64,000 nucleotides of DNA from Thinopyrum elongatum (GCA_011799875.1 CM022298.1:490833180-490897179); one strand, 5' to 3'. Counted from the stretch's first letter, positions 1-11,165 are shown. The notes: generated by a model from the sequence alone, not told the origin. A program made the numbers and translations.

Positions 1-591
1 TTCGCCCTGCTGACGCGGGTCTGGCGCTCCGCAGGCATCTTCGCCGAACTTCCGAAGAATGTGGCGGCCGCAGCGAAGCACTACGCTACTGTCGAGGAAG
101 ACTCCACACAGCGGCTCTTCTGGTCATAGTTTCTGGGTTCCGAGCGTCCTCCCCTCCTCAGCGATCAAATGAAGCAACTGATGGAGATGCATCGGATGTC
201 CGAGCTGGCCGTGAAGGACCTCTGTGTTAGTCTATGGCCTGCCAAGCCTATTCTGGACACCTACTTCGGCCTTGTGCAGAAGCTGCGGGAAGCGACGCTT
301 AGAATTGACGCCATGAAGCGCTCAGCGTGCCTTGAGGGGGCGAGGCTTTCGTTTGTGAAGACCATGGTGCATTGGTCAAAGATTAATCCAATGGACATGG
401 CCACTGGTCCTCCGCCCAAGGGAAAAGAGCATCGCCGCCCTGAGCAGCACTTTGCGCAGGTGATGAATGGCGCGCGGGCGATAGAGGGCCAGTGTTCGAA
501 AGATGTAATGCTTGAGTGGTTGTATTTAGTTTGTACCAAGTGGACCTTATGTTTTATTATGCATCCGCTTGACTTATTTATGTTGTCATGA
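1..591 (+). pseudogene. C-terminal part of an antisense gypsy-associated gene (RLG-1)
   Basis: Open in frame 1 from the window edge except for one stop at 127-129, ending with a stop at 589-591. It lies on the strand opposite to the gag-protease of RLG-1 and at the 3' side of that element, the same place where RLG-4 and RLG-5 carry their antisense genes. It shares with those two C-termini a leucine/arginine-rich helix followed by a K-x-S-A core (KRSA here at about residues 103-106; KKSAAR in RLG-4 and KQSAAR in RLG-5). The protein function is unknown. The internal stop may be a nonsense mutation; the 50 or so bases around it are too short for a normal plant intron. The start and any upstream exons lie outside the window. 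Confidence 0.55.
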
Positions 592-1591
592 TTTAATTTT
601 GACTCCTGTGCGGCCGTATGTTTAGTCTGAAAGCTACCAGTCGTCGGCTTAGGCCCCCAGGTGAATATCACGAGGGGTGTTTTGTGTCCGCACTGTTACC
701 CTTAGCCAACGTCTTGGTACACCCGGAGGCGGTAGTGCACGAGCGAAACCAGGCAATCGGACTATTCAGTTTTATTGCTTTCACTTAGCCTTAGAAGCTT
801 GACGGTGAGGGCTAAGGACTAGCCCCCGGTGTATTGTGATGTACTTGGGGGTCAACATCTACCCCTTTCGATCACATGGTTTGTGTTAAGACGAACCCTT
901 CGTGTGACATGGTGAAATCGTCAATGATTTTCGGAGTCAAACCTCGTCATTGGATCGCTGACCAGTTCGCGCTTACTATGACAGTCAATTTTCGGCTTTC
1001 TCCTCCTGAGGTACTTGACCGGGCAAGCCAGAAGTACAATCACAGGGGCTCTCCCTTTGCCCTCTTAGCCGAACATGTGGAACATAAGCAGCAAGAACAG
1101 GAGCTGGGTAACCCAACTATTGACCCAAGACATAGTTCGGAACTGATGCATATAGTGCAATATCCGAGACACCGAACACCCAGCAGAAGGCGGTGCCGGA
1201 CTTTAAGATATGGAGCTGATGTGTAAATTGAACTCTTGATTAGTTAAACGAATATATTTTCATGTCAGGTTGTTCGAGGGGCGAGTGGAGAATCAGAAAG
1301 GAGATAGAAAGTCGCAAGATGCGGATATCCGAACACCATAAAGGGCGCTTTTATTATTTCTCGCAAGCTCAAGTCGTCTAACCGTACAATTCGAACTGCC
1401 AAGGCATTATTATTAGAAATAAAAGAGTTTTACATAGTAAAGGTTTACGCGGGACCTTGATGCGTGAGTCGAAGCTTTCAATGTGCCCTGATGTACGTCT
1501 GCGCCTTTGCTTCTGAGAGTTGTGGGTTGGGACCTTCCATGAGACCTTGAGGGGCGAGGATCCTACTGATGAAGCTTTATGCTTGGGGGGG
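592..1591. other. RLG-1 spacer, no supported gene
   Basis: About 1 kb between the end of the antisense gene and the solo LTR. I see only short unsupported frames. Short G-rich or C-rich tracts of the type GGCCCCCAGG and CTTGGGGG recur (about 650, 820, 845, 1585), resembling the purine tracts seen in the spacers of RLG-4 and RLG-5. It reads as the non-coding region between protease and antisense gene in this gypsy type. Confidence 0.5.
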
Positions 1592-2998
1592 TGATAACCC
1601 ACAAGTATAGGGAATCGCAACAGCTTTCTAGGGTAGAGTATTCAACCCAAATTTATTGATTCGACACAAGGGGAGCCAAAGAATATTCCCAAGTATTAGC
1701 AGCTGAGTTGTCAATTCAACCACACCTGAAAGACTTAATATCTACAGCAAAATATTTAGTAGCAAAGTAGTATGGAAGTAACGGTAACGGTGGCAAAAGT
1801 AACAGTAGCAGTTTTGTAGTGATTGTAACAGTGGCAACGGCAAAGTAACTTAGCAAAGATCAATATGTGAAAAGCTCGTAGGCAATGGATCAGTGATGGA
1901 TAATTATGATGGATGGCATTCATCATTTAACAGTTATAACCTAGGGTGACACAGAACTAGCTCCAATTCATCAATATAATGTAGGCATGTATTCCATATA
2001 TGGTCATACGTGCTTATGGAAAAGAACTTGCATGACATCTTTTGTCCTACCCTCCCATGGAAGCGGGGTCCTAATGGAAACTAAGGGATATTAAGGCCTC
2101 CTTTTAATAGAGAACCGGAACAAAGCATTAGCACTTAGTGAATACATGAACTCATCAAACTACGGTAATCACCGGAAAGAATCCCAATTATTGTCACCTT
2201 GGGGTATGCGGATCATAACTCGTAATAGGTGTCTACGACTTGCAAGATAGGATCAAGAACTCACATATATTCATGAAAACATAATAGGTTCAGATCTGAA
2301 ATCATGGCACTCGGGCCCTAGTGACAAGCATTAAGCATAGCAAAGTCATAGCAACATCAATCTCAGAACATAGTGGATACTAGGGATCAAACCCTAACAA
2401 AACTAACTCGATTACATGATAAATCTCATCCAACCCATCACCATCTAGCAAGCCTACGATGGAATTACTCACGCACGGCGGTGAGCATCATGAAATTGGT
2501 GATGGAGGAAGGTTGGTGATGATGACGGCGTCGATTTCCCCTCTCCGGAGCCCCGAACAGACTCCAGATCTGCCCTCCCGATGAAGAACACGAGGCGGCG
2601 GCGGCGGCTCCGTATCGTAAAATGCGATGAACTCTTCTCCCTGATTTTTTTCTCCCCGAATAAGGTTATATGGAGTTGGAGTTGAGGTCAGGGGTTCTCC
2701 AGGGAACCCACAAGCCAGGGGGCGCGCCCAGGGGGGTAGGGCGTGCCCCCCACCCTTGTGGTCTCCTGGTAGGTCCCCTCTGGTTGATTCTTTTGCCAGT
2801 ATTTTTTATTAATTCCAAAAATATTCTCCATAAATTTTTAGGTCAATCCGAGAACTTTTATTTCTGCACAAAAATAACACCAAGGCAATTCTGCTGAAAA
2901 CAGCATCAGTCCGGGTTAGTTCCATTCAAATCATGCAAATTAGTGTCCAAAACAAGGGCAAAAGAGTTTGGAAAAGTAGATACGATGGAGACGTATCA
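1592..2998 (-). mobile_element. Solo LTR of the RLG-3 family, inverted
   Basis: The sequence starts TGATAACCCACAAG and ends GATGGAGACGTATCA, the reverse complement of the RLG-3 LTR ends (TGATACGTCTCC ... CTTGTGGGTTATCA). It is 1407 bp, close to the 1343 and 1347 bp of the two RLG-3 LTRs. It is flanked on both sides by GGGGG (1587-1591 and 2999-3003), a 5-bp target duplication typical of gypsy elements, and no internal region is present. It is therefore a solo LTR left by LTR-LTR recombination, inserted in RLG-1. Confidence 0.9.
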
Positions 2999-3187
2999 GG
3001 GGGGTTTCCAGAATTGGCCCCCAGATCGTCCGAAGATGAGGTAACTCCGAGGTTCGGGTTAGCCGAACATATGCTTCAGATGTATTGATGTATGCCTCAC
3101 GGCTGCCCATGGTATTTTGAGTGCAAAATTGTGCTAATGAGGCACGTGGAGTGCGAAGGATGTGGGCGTGTCATGGGGCACGTATCC

Positions 3188-4040
3188 CTATTTGCGACGA
3201 ATGCATGCGGGTTCCCATGACGGGGAGCGGGTTCGAACCCGTTTACTGTTGTCGCCGACCTTTACAGCGGGTCGGCATCGGGACCTGTATGGGCCGGATT
3301 GGTCTTCGGCCACTAAGGCCGCAGTGTGCTCTTCAGTTCGAAGTGAGCGTTCTGTGTTGCCGTTGATAGTTATGACGCCCGAAGGACCAGGCATCTTCAA
3401 CTTGAGGTACGCGTAATGCGGGACGGCATTAAATTTGGCGAACGTTGTTCGGCCGAGGAGGGCATGATAGCCGTTACGAAAAGGTGCAATGTCGAAGATC
3501 AAGTCCTCGCTTCAGAAGTTATCCGGAGAGCCGAACACTACTTCAAGCATCACAGTACCTGTGCAGCGGGCCTCCACTCCCGGAATGACTCCCTTGAAGG
3601 TGGTGTTACTGGGTTTGATCCTTGACAGATCGATCCCCATATTCCTCACCATGTCTTCGTATATCAGATTGAGGCTACTACCCCCATCCATTAACACTCT
3701 GGTGAGGTGGAATCCATCGATGATGGGGTCGAGTACTAAGGCTGCGGACCCTCCATGGCGTATGCTTGTCGGGTGATCCCTGCGATCGAAAGTGATCGGG
3801 CAGGCTGACCATGGATTGAACTTCGGCGCTAATGGCTCGATAGAACACGCGTCTCACAGCGTGCACTTCCTCTCCTTCTTCGGTATGTGGGTTGCATAGA
3901 TCATGTTTATCGTCTTGACTTCGGAAGGGAAGGGTTTCTGGCCTCCATTGTTCGGCCTGCGGGGCTCGTCGTCGTCCTCGCTGCATGGGCTTTTGCCCGA
4001 GTCCTCGGCTATGAGCTTGCCGGCTTTCTTGATCACCCAA
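3188..4040 (-). pseudogene. gag C-terminus and aspartic protease of RLG-1 (broken)
   Basis: The protease shows the active-site segment LMDGGSSLNLIY (about 3660-3697 on the minus strand) and the flap/C-terminal motif YHALLGR (about 3440-3470), followed by YAYLKLKMPGP. These are the gypsy retropepsin features of the D-G-G-S class used in many grass elements. One in-frame stop (3512-3514) separates the two halves, which are otherwise in the same frame. The preceding gag tail (3700-4040) is split among frames. Downstream of about 3190 homology to pol ceases, so reverse transcriptase is missing rather than merely mutated. Confidence 0.75.
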
Positions 4041-4252
4041 TAGTTACGGTTGGAGTGGTTGGCGGGCTACTCTGACATGCCGTGGATCTGGCAAGTCATG
4101 TACAGAATTGTGTCTAGCCTGGATGGGCCATCGCCATTGCCTTTAGGGGCCTTCTTTCGTGGTCCGGACTTCGGATTTCAGAATCCGGCATTTACTGTCG
4201 TATCCTCACCTTCGCCGTCATTGTGGCGATGTTTGCTCTTGCTGCGTCGCGG

Positions 4253-6760
4253 CTATCCATTTCCGTCTCGAACCTCAGAGGTGTCGGGCATGTCAGGGTT
4301 GGTGTTTTTACGAGCGAGCCAACTGTCTTCGCCCGTGCAAAAGCGGGTCATGAGAGAAGTAAGGGCTGCCATGGTTCTTGGTTTGTCCTGGCCGAGCTGC
4401 CTTATGAGCCATTCATCCCTGACGCTATGCTTAAAGGCGGCCAAGGCTTCGGCGTCCGGACAGTCGACAATCTGGTTCTTCTTGGTCAGGAATCGGTTCC
4501 AAAACTGTCGGGCAGATTCTCCGGGCTGTTGTGTGATGCGATTTAGGCTGTCAGCGTCTAGGGGCCAGACATAGGTGCCCTGAAAGTTTGCTCGAAAAGC
4601 GTCCTCTAGCTCTTCCCAGCAGCCTATAGAGTCTTCGGGAAGGCTGTTCAACCAGTGTCGAGCTGGACCTTTAAGCTTTAGTGGCAAATATTTAATGGCG
4701 TGGAGGTCATCTCCCTATGCCATGTGAATGTGGAGGAGGAAATCCTCAATCCATACGGGCGGGTCCGTGGTTCCGTCATATGATTCGATGTTCACAGGCT
4801 TGAAGCCTTCCGGGAATTGGTGTTGCATTACCCCCTCTGTGAAGCACAGGGGGTGTGTGGTGCCCCGAACTCGGGCTACATCGCGTCGGAGGTCTTCGGC
4901 CCTCTGAAGCCGTTGCTTCTCCCGATTCTATCATTTCGGTTTAGCCGGTTGTGATATCCTTCCTGGTACGTGGGCGGATCTTCTTTGGGTGCATAGATGG
5001 ACCTCGTAAGGCCTTCTCGAACGTCCAGGTCATGGCGGAGGTTGTATTCGTAGGCCGGCCACACTTGATCCTTGCCGTGACGGCGAGGTGGTGCGGCGGG
5101 GTGTTCGGCTTTGTCAACTTCTCTGTCCCATCCTCTAGGGGGGCAGTTCGGCTGTTCGGCATGTGTGTATGTCGGATGTGTTGGCTCTAGGGCCTTGTCG
5201 TCAAACTGCGGCAGCAGTTTTCGCTTGGGGTAGCTCTTGACTGGCTGTTCATGGTCGTACCCTTCTTCAGCGGCTAGGACTTTGGTCCATCGATCATTGA
5301 GGGTGTCCTGTTCGGCCTTGATTTTGCGCTTTTGTTTCTTCAGGCTGCGGGCGGTGGCTAGAAGCCTCCGCTTGAACAGTTCATGCTCCAGCGGGTCTTC
5401 GGGGATGATGAAATCGTCCTCCCCGAGACTGGCCTCCTCTTCAGAGAGTGGGAGGTAGTTGCTATCTTCGGAGTCATCGGGGTTTTCTGGGTTGAATGGG
5501 TCCTCCTGCCCCGCGGGGTCATCCTGATGATGTTCGTTGGCTACAGCTCCGGTGAGGTCATCCGTATTATTTGTGGTGTCGTTCTCTGCAGAGTCCACAT
5601 TGCTCGCGTGGCTTCGACGTGGCTTTGATCGGCGGTGCTGTCTTCGGCGCTTGGGCGGCTCCTCTCCGGGTTTGTCCCGGTCCTGGTTGGGGGTGCCATC
5701 ACCGTCTTTGGGGGTGTCCACCATGTAAATATCATAGGTGGACGTGGTCGTCCAGCGGCCGGTGACGGGGGGGGGGGGGGGGGGGGGGCGACATCGGTGT
5801 TAGCCGTGGCTCCGCCATCCTCATCCATGTATTCTTAGTTTTCCGAATTATAATCTAGCATATCGGTTAAATCATCGATAGTGGCTACTAAGTGGGTGGT
5901 GGGTGGGATGTAAAATTCCCTGTGGTACGCCTCAAAGGGTTGATGATTGTAGGCGGAGGGTTGATGATTGTACGCGCCCTCCTGGATGGTCATTCTTTGG
6001 ATTCGGTCCAGCGCCTCATTTAGCATAGCGAGGGTTGCCGGATTCGAGGGCTCTAGGCCAAATTCCGCTGTGACTGGATGGGGGCAGTAAGCGCCCTGGC
6101 CGGTCCTTTTTTTCCACCAGCCGAGTTAAGCTCGGGCAGCGGTGCCGGGTCCTCGAGGGGGTCCGGATCGTCATTGGAGATCAGGGACGGGCCTTGGTAT
6201 TTGTATGTGGTTTGCCCGCCGGGGTTCGAGGTTGAGTTGCTTCGGGCCGGGGGTGACCCCTGGCCATTGGCTAGCGCTTCATTGTAAGGGCTCATGGCCA
6301 GAGGGGCATTGTGACGGGAAGATTCAGTCGAGGTTGGCTCTTGGCCTTCGCCACTTGATTCTGCCCTGAGGGCCGAAGATAGGCCCTCAGCCAACATGAC
6401 GGATCCGACCGTGGATGGGGTTCGGCCCCTGCTTGGAGCGGAGCCCTCCTGGCTCGAAGCTGTTCGGAGGGCGGGGGCGGATCTGTAGATCGGGTCAGAG
6501 GGGGACTCCAGAGCGGGCACGATGAGGCCTGCGGAGGCGCGAGAGGGGGCGGTGAATCCGGTGAAGAACAGATCGCCCCGCGTGTCCGCCATGTATTCCA
6601 TATTACCGAATCGAATTCGGTGCTCAGGAGCGAAGTTGTCGATCTGACCCAGATGGCCAGTCGGATCAGCGTGCAGCACGATGCTACCGAACGCGAAGAG
6701 TTGACCAGGGACAAAGAAGTCCCCGGATTCGATGCCTTCTCCTATGATCAGGGGAGCCAT
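4253..6760 (-). pseudogene. gag of RLG-1 (frameshifted)
   Basis: The best-preserved part (4253-4687) is a retrotransposon gag capsid domain: the G-P-A-R-H-W-L signature, an aromatic/acidic W-E-E-L-E-D-A-F-R-A-N-F stretch, then Q-x-P-G-E-S-A-R-Q-F-W-N-R-F. Upstream, 4876-5724 is an acidic, low-complexity N-terminal region, and 6053-6760 begins with a methionine shortly after the primer-binding site. The pieces lie in different frames, so at least two frameshifts separate them. A run of 22 G on the plus strand (5767-5788) falls in a proline-coding stretch and is a likely site of slippage. Gag would form the particle that packages element RNA. Confidence 0.75.
5767..5788. repeat. Homopolymer of 22 G (C on the coding strand)
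   Basis: An uninterrupted run of 22 guanines. On the coding (minus) strand it is poly-C in a proline-rich part of the RLG-1 gag leader. Its length is likely to vary between cells and between sequencing methods. Confidence 0.9.
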
Positions 6761-6789
6761 CGATCCTTAGGGCGACCCCACAGCGGAAC

Positions 6790-6806
6790 TCTCAATGAAA
6801 GCACCA
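6790..6806 (-). other. Primer-binding site of RLG-1 (tRNA-Thr type)
   Basis: On the minus strand the bases directly inside the LTR read TGGTGCTTTCATTGAGA, complementary to the 3' end of plant tRNA-Thr as I remember it (…TCTCAATGAAAGCACCA). One base separates it from the LTR end. This marks the 5' LTR and fixes the element's orientation. Confidence 0.8.
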
Positions 6807-6807
6807 A

Positions 6808-7246
6808 TGTTGGTGTCAAAACCGGCAGACCTCGGGGTAGGGGGTCCCGAACTGTGGATCTAGGATCGATGGGGAACAAGGGACGACGAACATAGTGTTT
6901 ACCCAGGTTCGGGCCCTCTCGAAGAGGTAATACCCTACGTCCTGCTCGATTATATTGGATGTATAGTATGGTTTACAGAGTAGATCTACCTCGAGATCAA
7001 CATGAGCTAAACCCTAAGGTAATGGGGTGATGAATGAAGCTCTAGCCCTAAAGACTACAACCCTCGGTTTATATAGACACCGATAGGGTTAGGGTTACAG
7101 GAGATAGATTACAATAAGAGATAAAAGATCTTAACTTGGAGGACACACCACGGCTTCATAGATCTCCCGTTGCTGTAAGGATTCACCAGTCCGGCCCATA
7201 TTGATGGGCCGGCACCTTGAGGACCCCTTAGTCCATAACTCCCTCA
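6808..7246 (-). repeat. 5' LTR of RLG-1
   Basis: 439 bp running from TGAGGGAGTTATGG (outer end, 7246) to …ACACCAACA (inner end, 6808) on the minus strand, so bounded by TG…CA. It contains a GGTTTATATAGACACC box (about 7067-7083 on the plus strand) that can serve as TATA region, and the CCGAACCTGGGTAAAC segment common to several grass gypsy LTRs. No second LTR is in the window. Confidence 0.85.
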
Positions 7247-8118
7247 GTGGTTCTCTCTCAGAAAATGAGTAGTGGAAGTGTAGGCACGTTTTGATGGCTC
7301 CCTCTCATATGGAGAAGGGGTGGAGGGGTATATATAGCCTCCACACAAAATCCAACCGTTACACACATTTGACCCAACTCGGTCAGACCGAATAGAAGAA
7401 CTCGGTGAGACCAATTTAGTTCAAAATGTGAACGCTAGAAATCTCGGTGGGACCGACTGGAACAACTCGGTGGGACCTATGTGCTAGGGCTAGGGCAAAA
7501 CCTCATCTCGGTGAAGCCGATTGCTTGAACTCGGTGAGACCGATTTCAGCAAAGAGTAAACAGAGAATTGGTCAAGCGAACTCGGTGAGACCGATTGCAC
7601 ATTTCGGTGAGACCGAAATAATTGCAACACGCAACAGAGAGTTTGCAGGACCATCTCGGTGAGACCGAGATCCGTATCGGTGTGACCGAGGAGTTAGGGT
7701 TTTTGGCAGTGGCTATGTCAAATGAACTCGATGGCGCCGGATAGATCATTTCGGTGGGGCCGAGTTTGACTCTGAGTTTTGGACATATTTGGAAATGAGA
7801 AAGTGGTTGAGGATTTTGGAGCAATATCACTAAGCACTTTGAGCAAGTAGACCATTAAGCAACACCTCATCCCCTTTTAATAGTATTGGCTTTCCTATGG
7901 ACTCAATGTGACCTTGGATCACTAAAATATAAAAGAAGAGTCTTGATCTTTTGCCAATATGTGTCCTTAGCATTTTGAGGGGGTCCACATCTCTAGTCCA
8001 TGCCATGCCATCCATTGAACTTTCTGAAATATTAACTTGAACGATCATTAGTTCAATGAGCTATATGTTGTTATGAATTACCAAAACCACCCGGGGATTA
8101 GTTGCACTTTCAGTGCCC
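7247..8118 (-). mobile_element. RLC-1: part of a copia LTR, cut by RLG-1
   Basis: The reverse complement starts TGAAAGTGCAACTAATCC at 8118 and runs parallel to the first ~870 bp of the RLC-2 LTRs (54805-56382 and 61791-63052), including the TATA region of the 5'-flank type GGCTATATATACCCCTCC and the boundary TTTTCTGAGAGAGAACCAC, where RLG-1 was inserted. It is packed with imperfect palindromes of the form CTCGGT-n4-ACCGAG (7375-7770). The rest of the element lies left of RLG-1, outside the window. No coding capacity is expected in an LTR. Confidence 0.85.
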
Positions 8119-9177
8119 GCCAACAACGGGCGCTGGCTCATCGACGACTGGACCATTGCTCTCGTCAGATTGACGGCGCGCCTCCTGGCGCCGTTGAATG
8201 GTGGTACGAGCATCTTCCGCTCGCCTTTCGAGCAGCACTTGTCGTTGATTTTGCTGCGTCCGCGGATCTGAGGAGGCCATCGACACATCATCAGGCTCGG
8301 TGGCTCATTGGGTTCACTTCGATTGCTGACGTCGTTGTTGGGGTTGTTGCCGTGGAGGCGATTGCACCGTTGGTGCACCACCTACAACATGGCCTTCAGT
8401 CTGAGCTACTGGTGCTGTTTCCGGGCAACGTGAGGGTTCTGCCAGCTGGGATTTGTTTGCTTCCGTAAATCCAATCAAAATTTGTATGGTGGCCCTCCAC
8501 TTATCCATCTTGTCCGCTGTTGGAGGAAAGTTCAACAGCATTTGGGCTCGCGCCATCGCCTCCGTTGCTGGCGAAGGCATGTTGGAGACCGAAGAACACG
8601 ATGTCGCTCGACTCCTGGCAGAACCAGCAGGAGCGCCGCTGCATTCTTGTCATCATACCACAGTAGTGACAGCAGGTTGGTGTGACAGAAATGGCGCCTG
8701 AAGATCTTGGGCCTGATCGACGGGCGTCTTGCCATGTGGGCGCTATTGTGTATGATCAACAACTCCGCTTGGAGACACGTCACGTCCATCTCATGATGGA
8801 CGCGGCGTGTGCTTCGACGTCGTTTCCCTTGCTGCCGTCGGAGTCACTGCAACAGGAGGATCCCGGCTTGCGCCGGACCGGACGGTGTTGCTCCGGTGGC
8901 TGTGCTCACCGGTGCGTCGAGGAGGCGGAAGTTGCGTGTCCGCGCCTCCCGCAAAATTGTTGTTGTCTTCGCCAGAGGGTCGTGGAAGGTGACCGCCTCC
9001 AGCGCCTCCACCACCCATTCCTGCCACAGTGGGCACAGCGACCGCGCTGGTCGTGCCTACCACAGCGTTCGCACTGTCCGCGGGGGTGGTGTCGTCTACG
9101 CCGCCCGTGGATGCGTGTGAAGGAAGCTTGGATATGGAAGGCTCCGTCGCCATGGAACCCTTCTTCTTATGTGCCAT
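8119..9177 (-). pseudogene. gag leader of RLG-2 (broken)
   Basis: A methionine codon at 9177, about 70 bp inside the primer-binding site, opens a 128-codon frame (9177-8791) that is rich in Ala, Pro, Gly, Ser and Thr. Further fragments in other frames follow at 8580-8314 and 8381-8061; one frame over the latter gives a charged E-D-A-R-T-T-I-Q-R-R-Q-E-A-R stretch typical of gag leaders. The capsid domain itself is not reached before the copia LTR cuts the element. Weakly supported beyond its position and composition. Confidence 0.5.
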
Positions 9178-9744
9178 GGATGATGAAGATGGTGATGAAG
9201 CTCGATGAAGTCATGCACCGTCCGCTAATCCAGGTTCCCGCTAGTGATCCCCCTACCCGGCGCGTCAAAGATGTCGGTGTGGAATGACTATCTATGGGGT
9301 GATCCAGCCCCTTTGTGGTTTGGCTGGGGGAATGCACAAAACGCAAAGAGTAGGACTAACAGAGGGTGCAACAATCTTTACCCAGGTTCGGGCCACCTTT
9401 GAGGTGTAACACCCTACTCCTGCTTTGGTGTATTGAGAATGTGGGTGCACAAGTACAAGGAGCACTTTCCCCCAGCAAGGTGCACGGAGAAGGCAGCTAC
9501 GCGTGCAAGTGTGCGTGGGGTTTGAATGGGTTCGCACCCTTGTAAAGGTTGCCATGGCCCTGCTTTTATAGCTCAAGGGGTTACCACAGTGGCAAAAAGG
9601 TATTTACATGTAGATTAGACGGTAAACAGTGCTATCATACCTAACTCTGCCGGTCTAGGATAAAAGCATTTAATGCTCTGTTAGGTGTCACGAGGAGGAG
9701 GAGCCCCAGCAAGGTTGCCCGACCGCCTCCTATTAACTTGACAC
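8119..9744 (-). mobile_element. RLG-2: 5' part of a minus-strand gypsy element
   Basis: Reading leftward from 9744: LTR sequence with a GCTATAAAAGCAGG TATA region (about 9563-9576), the CCGAACCTGGGTAAAG segment, an inner LTR end near 9272 (…ACACCGACA), then a primer-binding-like stretch TTGACGCGCCGGGTAGGGGG (9249-9268) and a degraded gag leader to 8119, where the copia LTR RLC-1 begins. The outer part of the LTR was separated by insertion of RLG-3 (target GACAC) and continues at 53875; its outer end may be near 53890-53970 but I cannot fix it. No pol is visible. Confidence 0.65.
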
Positions 9745-11087
9745 TGATACGTCTCCATCGTATCTACTTTTCCTAACACTTTTGCTCTTTTTTGGACTCT
9801 AATTTGCATGATTTGGATGAAACTAACCCGGATTGGCGATGTTTTTGCAGAACTACCATGGTGTTGTTTTTGTGCAGAAATAAAAGTTCTCGGAATTAGA
9901 CAAAACTTTTTGGAGAATTATTTTGGAATATATAAAAAATATTGGAACCAAGACCCACCAGAGGGGCGGCCTGGCTGCCCACAAGACACCAGGGCGTGCC
10001 CTGGTGGGTTGGTGGGGCCCTCGGGGCTCCGCTGACCCTAATCTCAACTCTATAAATTCCTATTTTTGGAGAAAAAATAGTAGAGGAAGTTTCATCGCGT
10101 TTCACGATACGGAGCCGCCGCCACCTCCTGTTCTTCAACGGGAGGCCAGATCTCGAGCCCGTTTGGGGCTCCGGAGAGGGGAATCTTTGGTCTTCGTCAT
10201 CACCAACCCTCCTTCCTCACCAATTCCATCATGCTCCCCATCGGGAGTGAGTAATTCCTTCGTAGGCTCGCTAGTCGGTGAGGAGTTGGATGAGATTCAT
10301 CATGTAATCGAGTTAGTTTTGTTAGGGCTTGATCCCTAGTATCCACTATGTTCTGAGATTGATGTTGTTATGACTTTGCTATGCTTAATGCTTGTCACTA
10401 GGGCCCGAGTGCCATGATTTCAGATCTAAACCGTTTATGTTTTCACCATTATATCTATGTTCTAGATCCAATCTTGCTAGTCATATGCACCTGCTATGTG
10501 TTATGATCCGTAAACTCCAGTGTAACAGTAATTGGGATACTTTCCGGTGATGACCGTAGTTTGAGGGGTTCATTTATTCACTATGTGTTAATGTTTTGTT
10601 CCTGTTCTCTATTAAAAGGAGGCCTTAATATCCCTTAGTTTCCTTATGGACCGCTTTGCCACGGGAGGGTATGACAAAAGATGCCATGCAAGTTCTTTTC
10701 CATAAGCATGTATGACTATTAAGGGAATACATGCCTACATTATATTTATGAACTAGAGCTAGTTATGTGTCGCCCTAGGTTATGACTGTTATATGATGAC
10801 TATCATCCAACAAATTCACTGATCCAATGCCTATGAGTTTCCCACATATTGTTCTCGCTAAGTTACTATTGCTATTGCTACTGCTACTACTGCTATCAAA
10901 ACCATCATATTACTGTGCTACTAATCACTTTGCTATAGATATTTAATCTCCAGGTGTGGTTGAATTGACAACTCAACTACTAATACTTTCAAATATTCTC
11001 TGGCTCCCCTTGTGTCGAATCTATAAATTTGGGTTGAATACTCTAACCTCGAAAACTATTGAAATCCCCTGTACTTGTGGGTTATCA
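9745..11087 (+). repeat. 5' LTR of RLG-3
   Basis: 1343 bp, TG…CA ends, preceded by target duplication GACAC. A likely TATA box is CTCTATAAATTCC (about 10048-10060). It differs from the 3' LTR at scattered positions and small indels, so the insertion is not recent. Confidence 0.93.
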
Positions 11088-11098
11088 AGACCTTTTTC

Positions 11099-11116
11099 TG
11101 GCGCCGTTGCCGAGGA
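11099..11116 (+). other. Primer-binding site of RLG-3 (tRNA-Asp type)
   Basis: TGGCGCCGTTGCCGAGGA, 11 bases after the LTR. It matches the complement of the 3' end of plant tRNA-Asp (…CGGCAACGGCGCCA) except near its distal end. The same site is found in RLG-6 at 39820. Confidence 0.85.
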
Positions 11117-11165
11117 GCATAGCTATATTTGTCGAGTCACTTGGGATTTATATCTATTTATTACT

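Larger units (their letters stand above)
1..7246 (-). mobile_element. RLG-1: Ty3/gypsy LTR retrotransposon without RT/integrase, left end outside window
   Basis: Minus-strand gypsy element. Reading leftward from 7246: a 5' LTR (6808-7246), a primer-binding site matching the 3' end of tRNA-Thr, a degraded gag (about 6760-4253) and a retroviral-type aspartic protease (to about 3190). After the protease there is no reverse transcriptase, RNase H or integrase; the sequence passes directly into spacer and then into the end of an opposite-strand gene (1-591). The 3' LTR lies outside the window. The right edge sits in a copia LTR (RLC-1) and would predict the duplication GTGGT (7247-7251), which cannot be checked. 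A solo LTR interrupts it at 1592-2998. It is probably a non-autonomous member of a family encoding gag, protease and an antisense protein. Confidence 0.8.

Noticed and set aside
876..1226. 116-codon frame in the RLG-1 spacer
   Set aside because: No recognisable domain, no relative elsewhere in the window, and it lies in non-coding spacer.
5541..5838. Proline-rich frame over the G homopolymer
   Set aside because: Its composition comes from the 22-base run; it is one frame of the broken gag leader.
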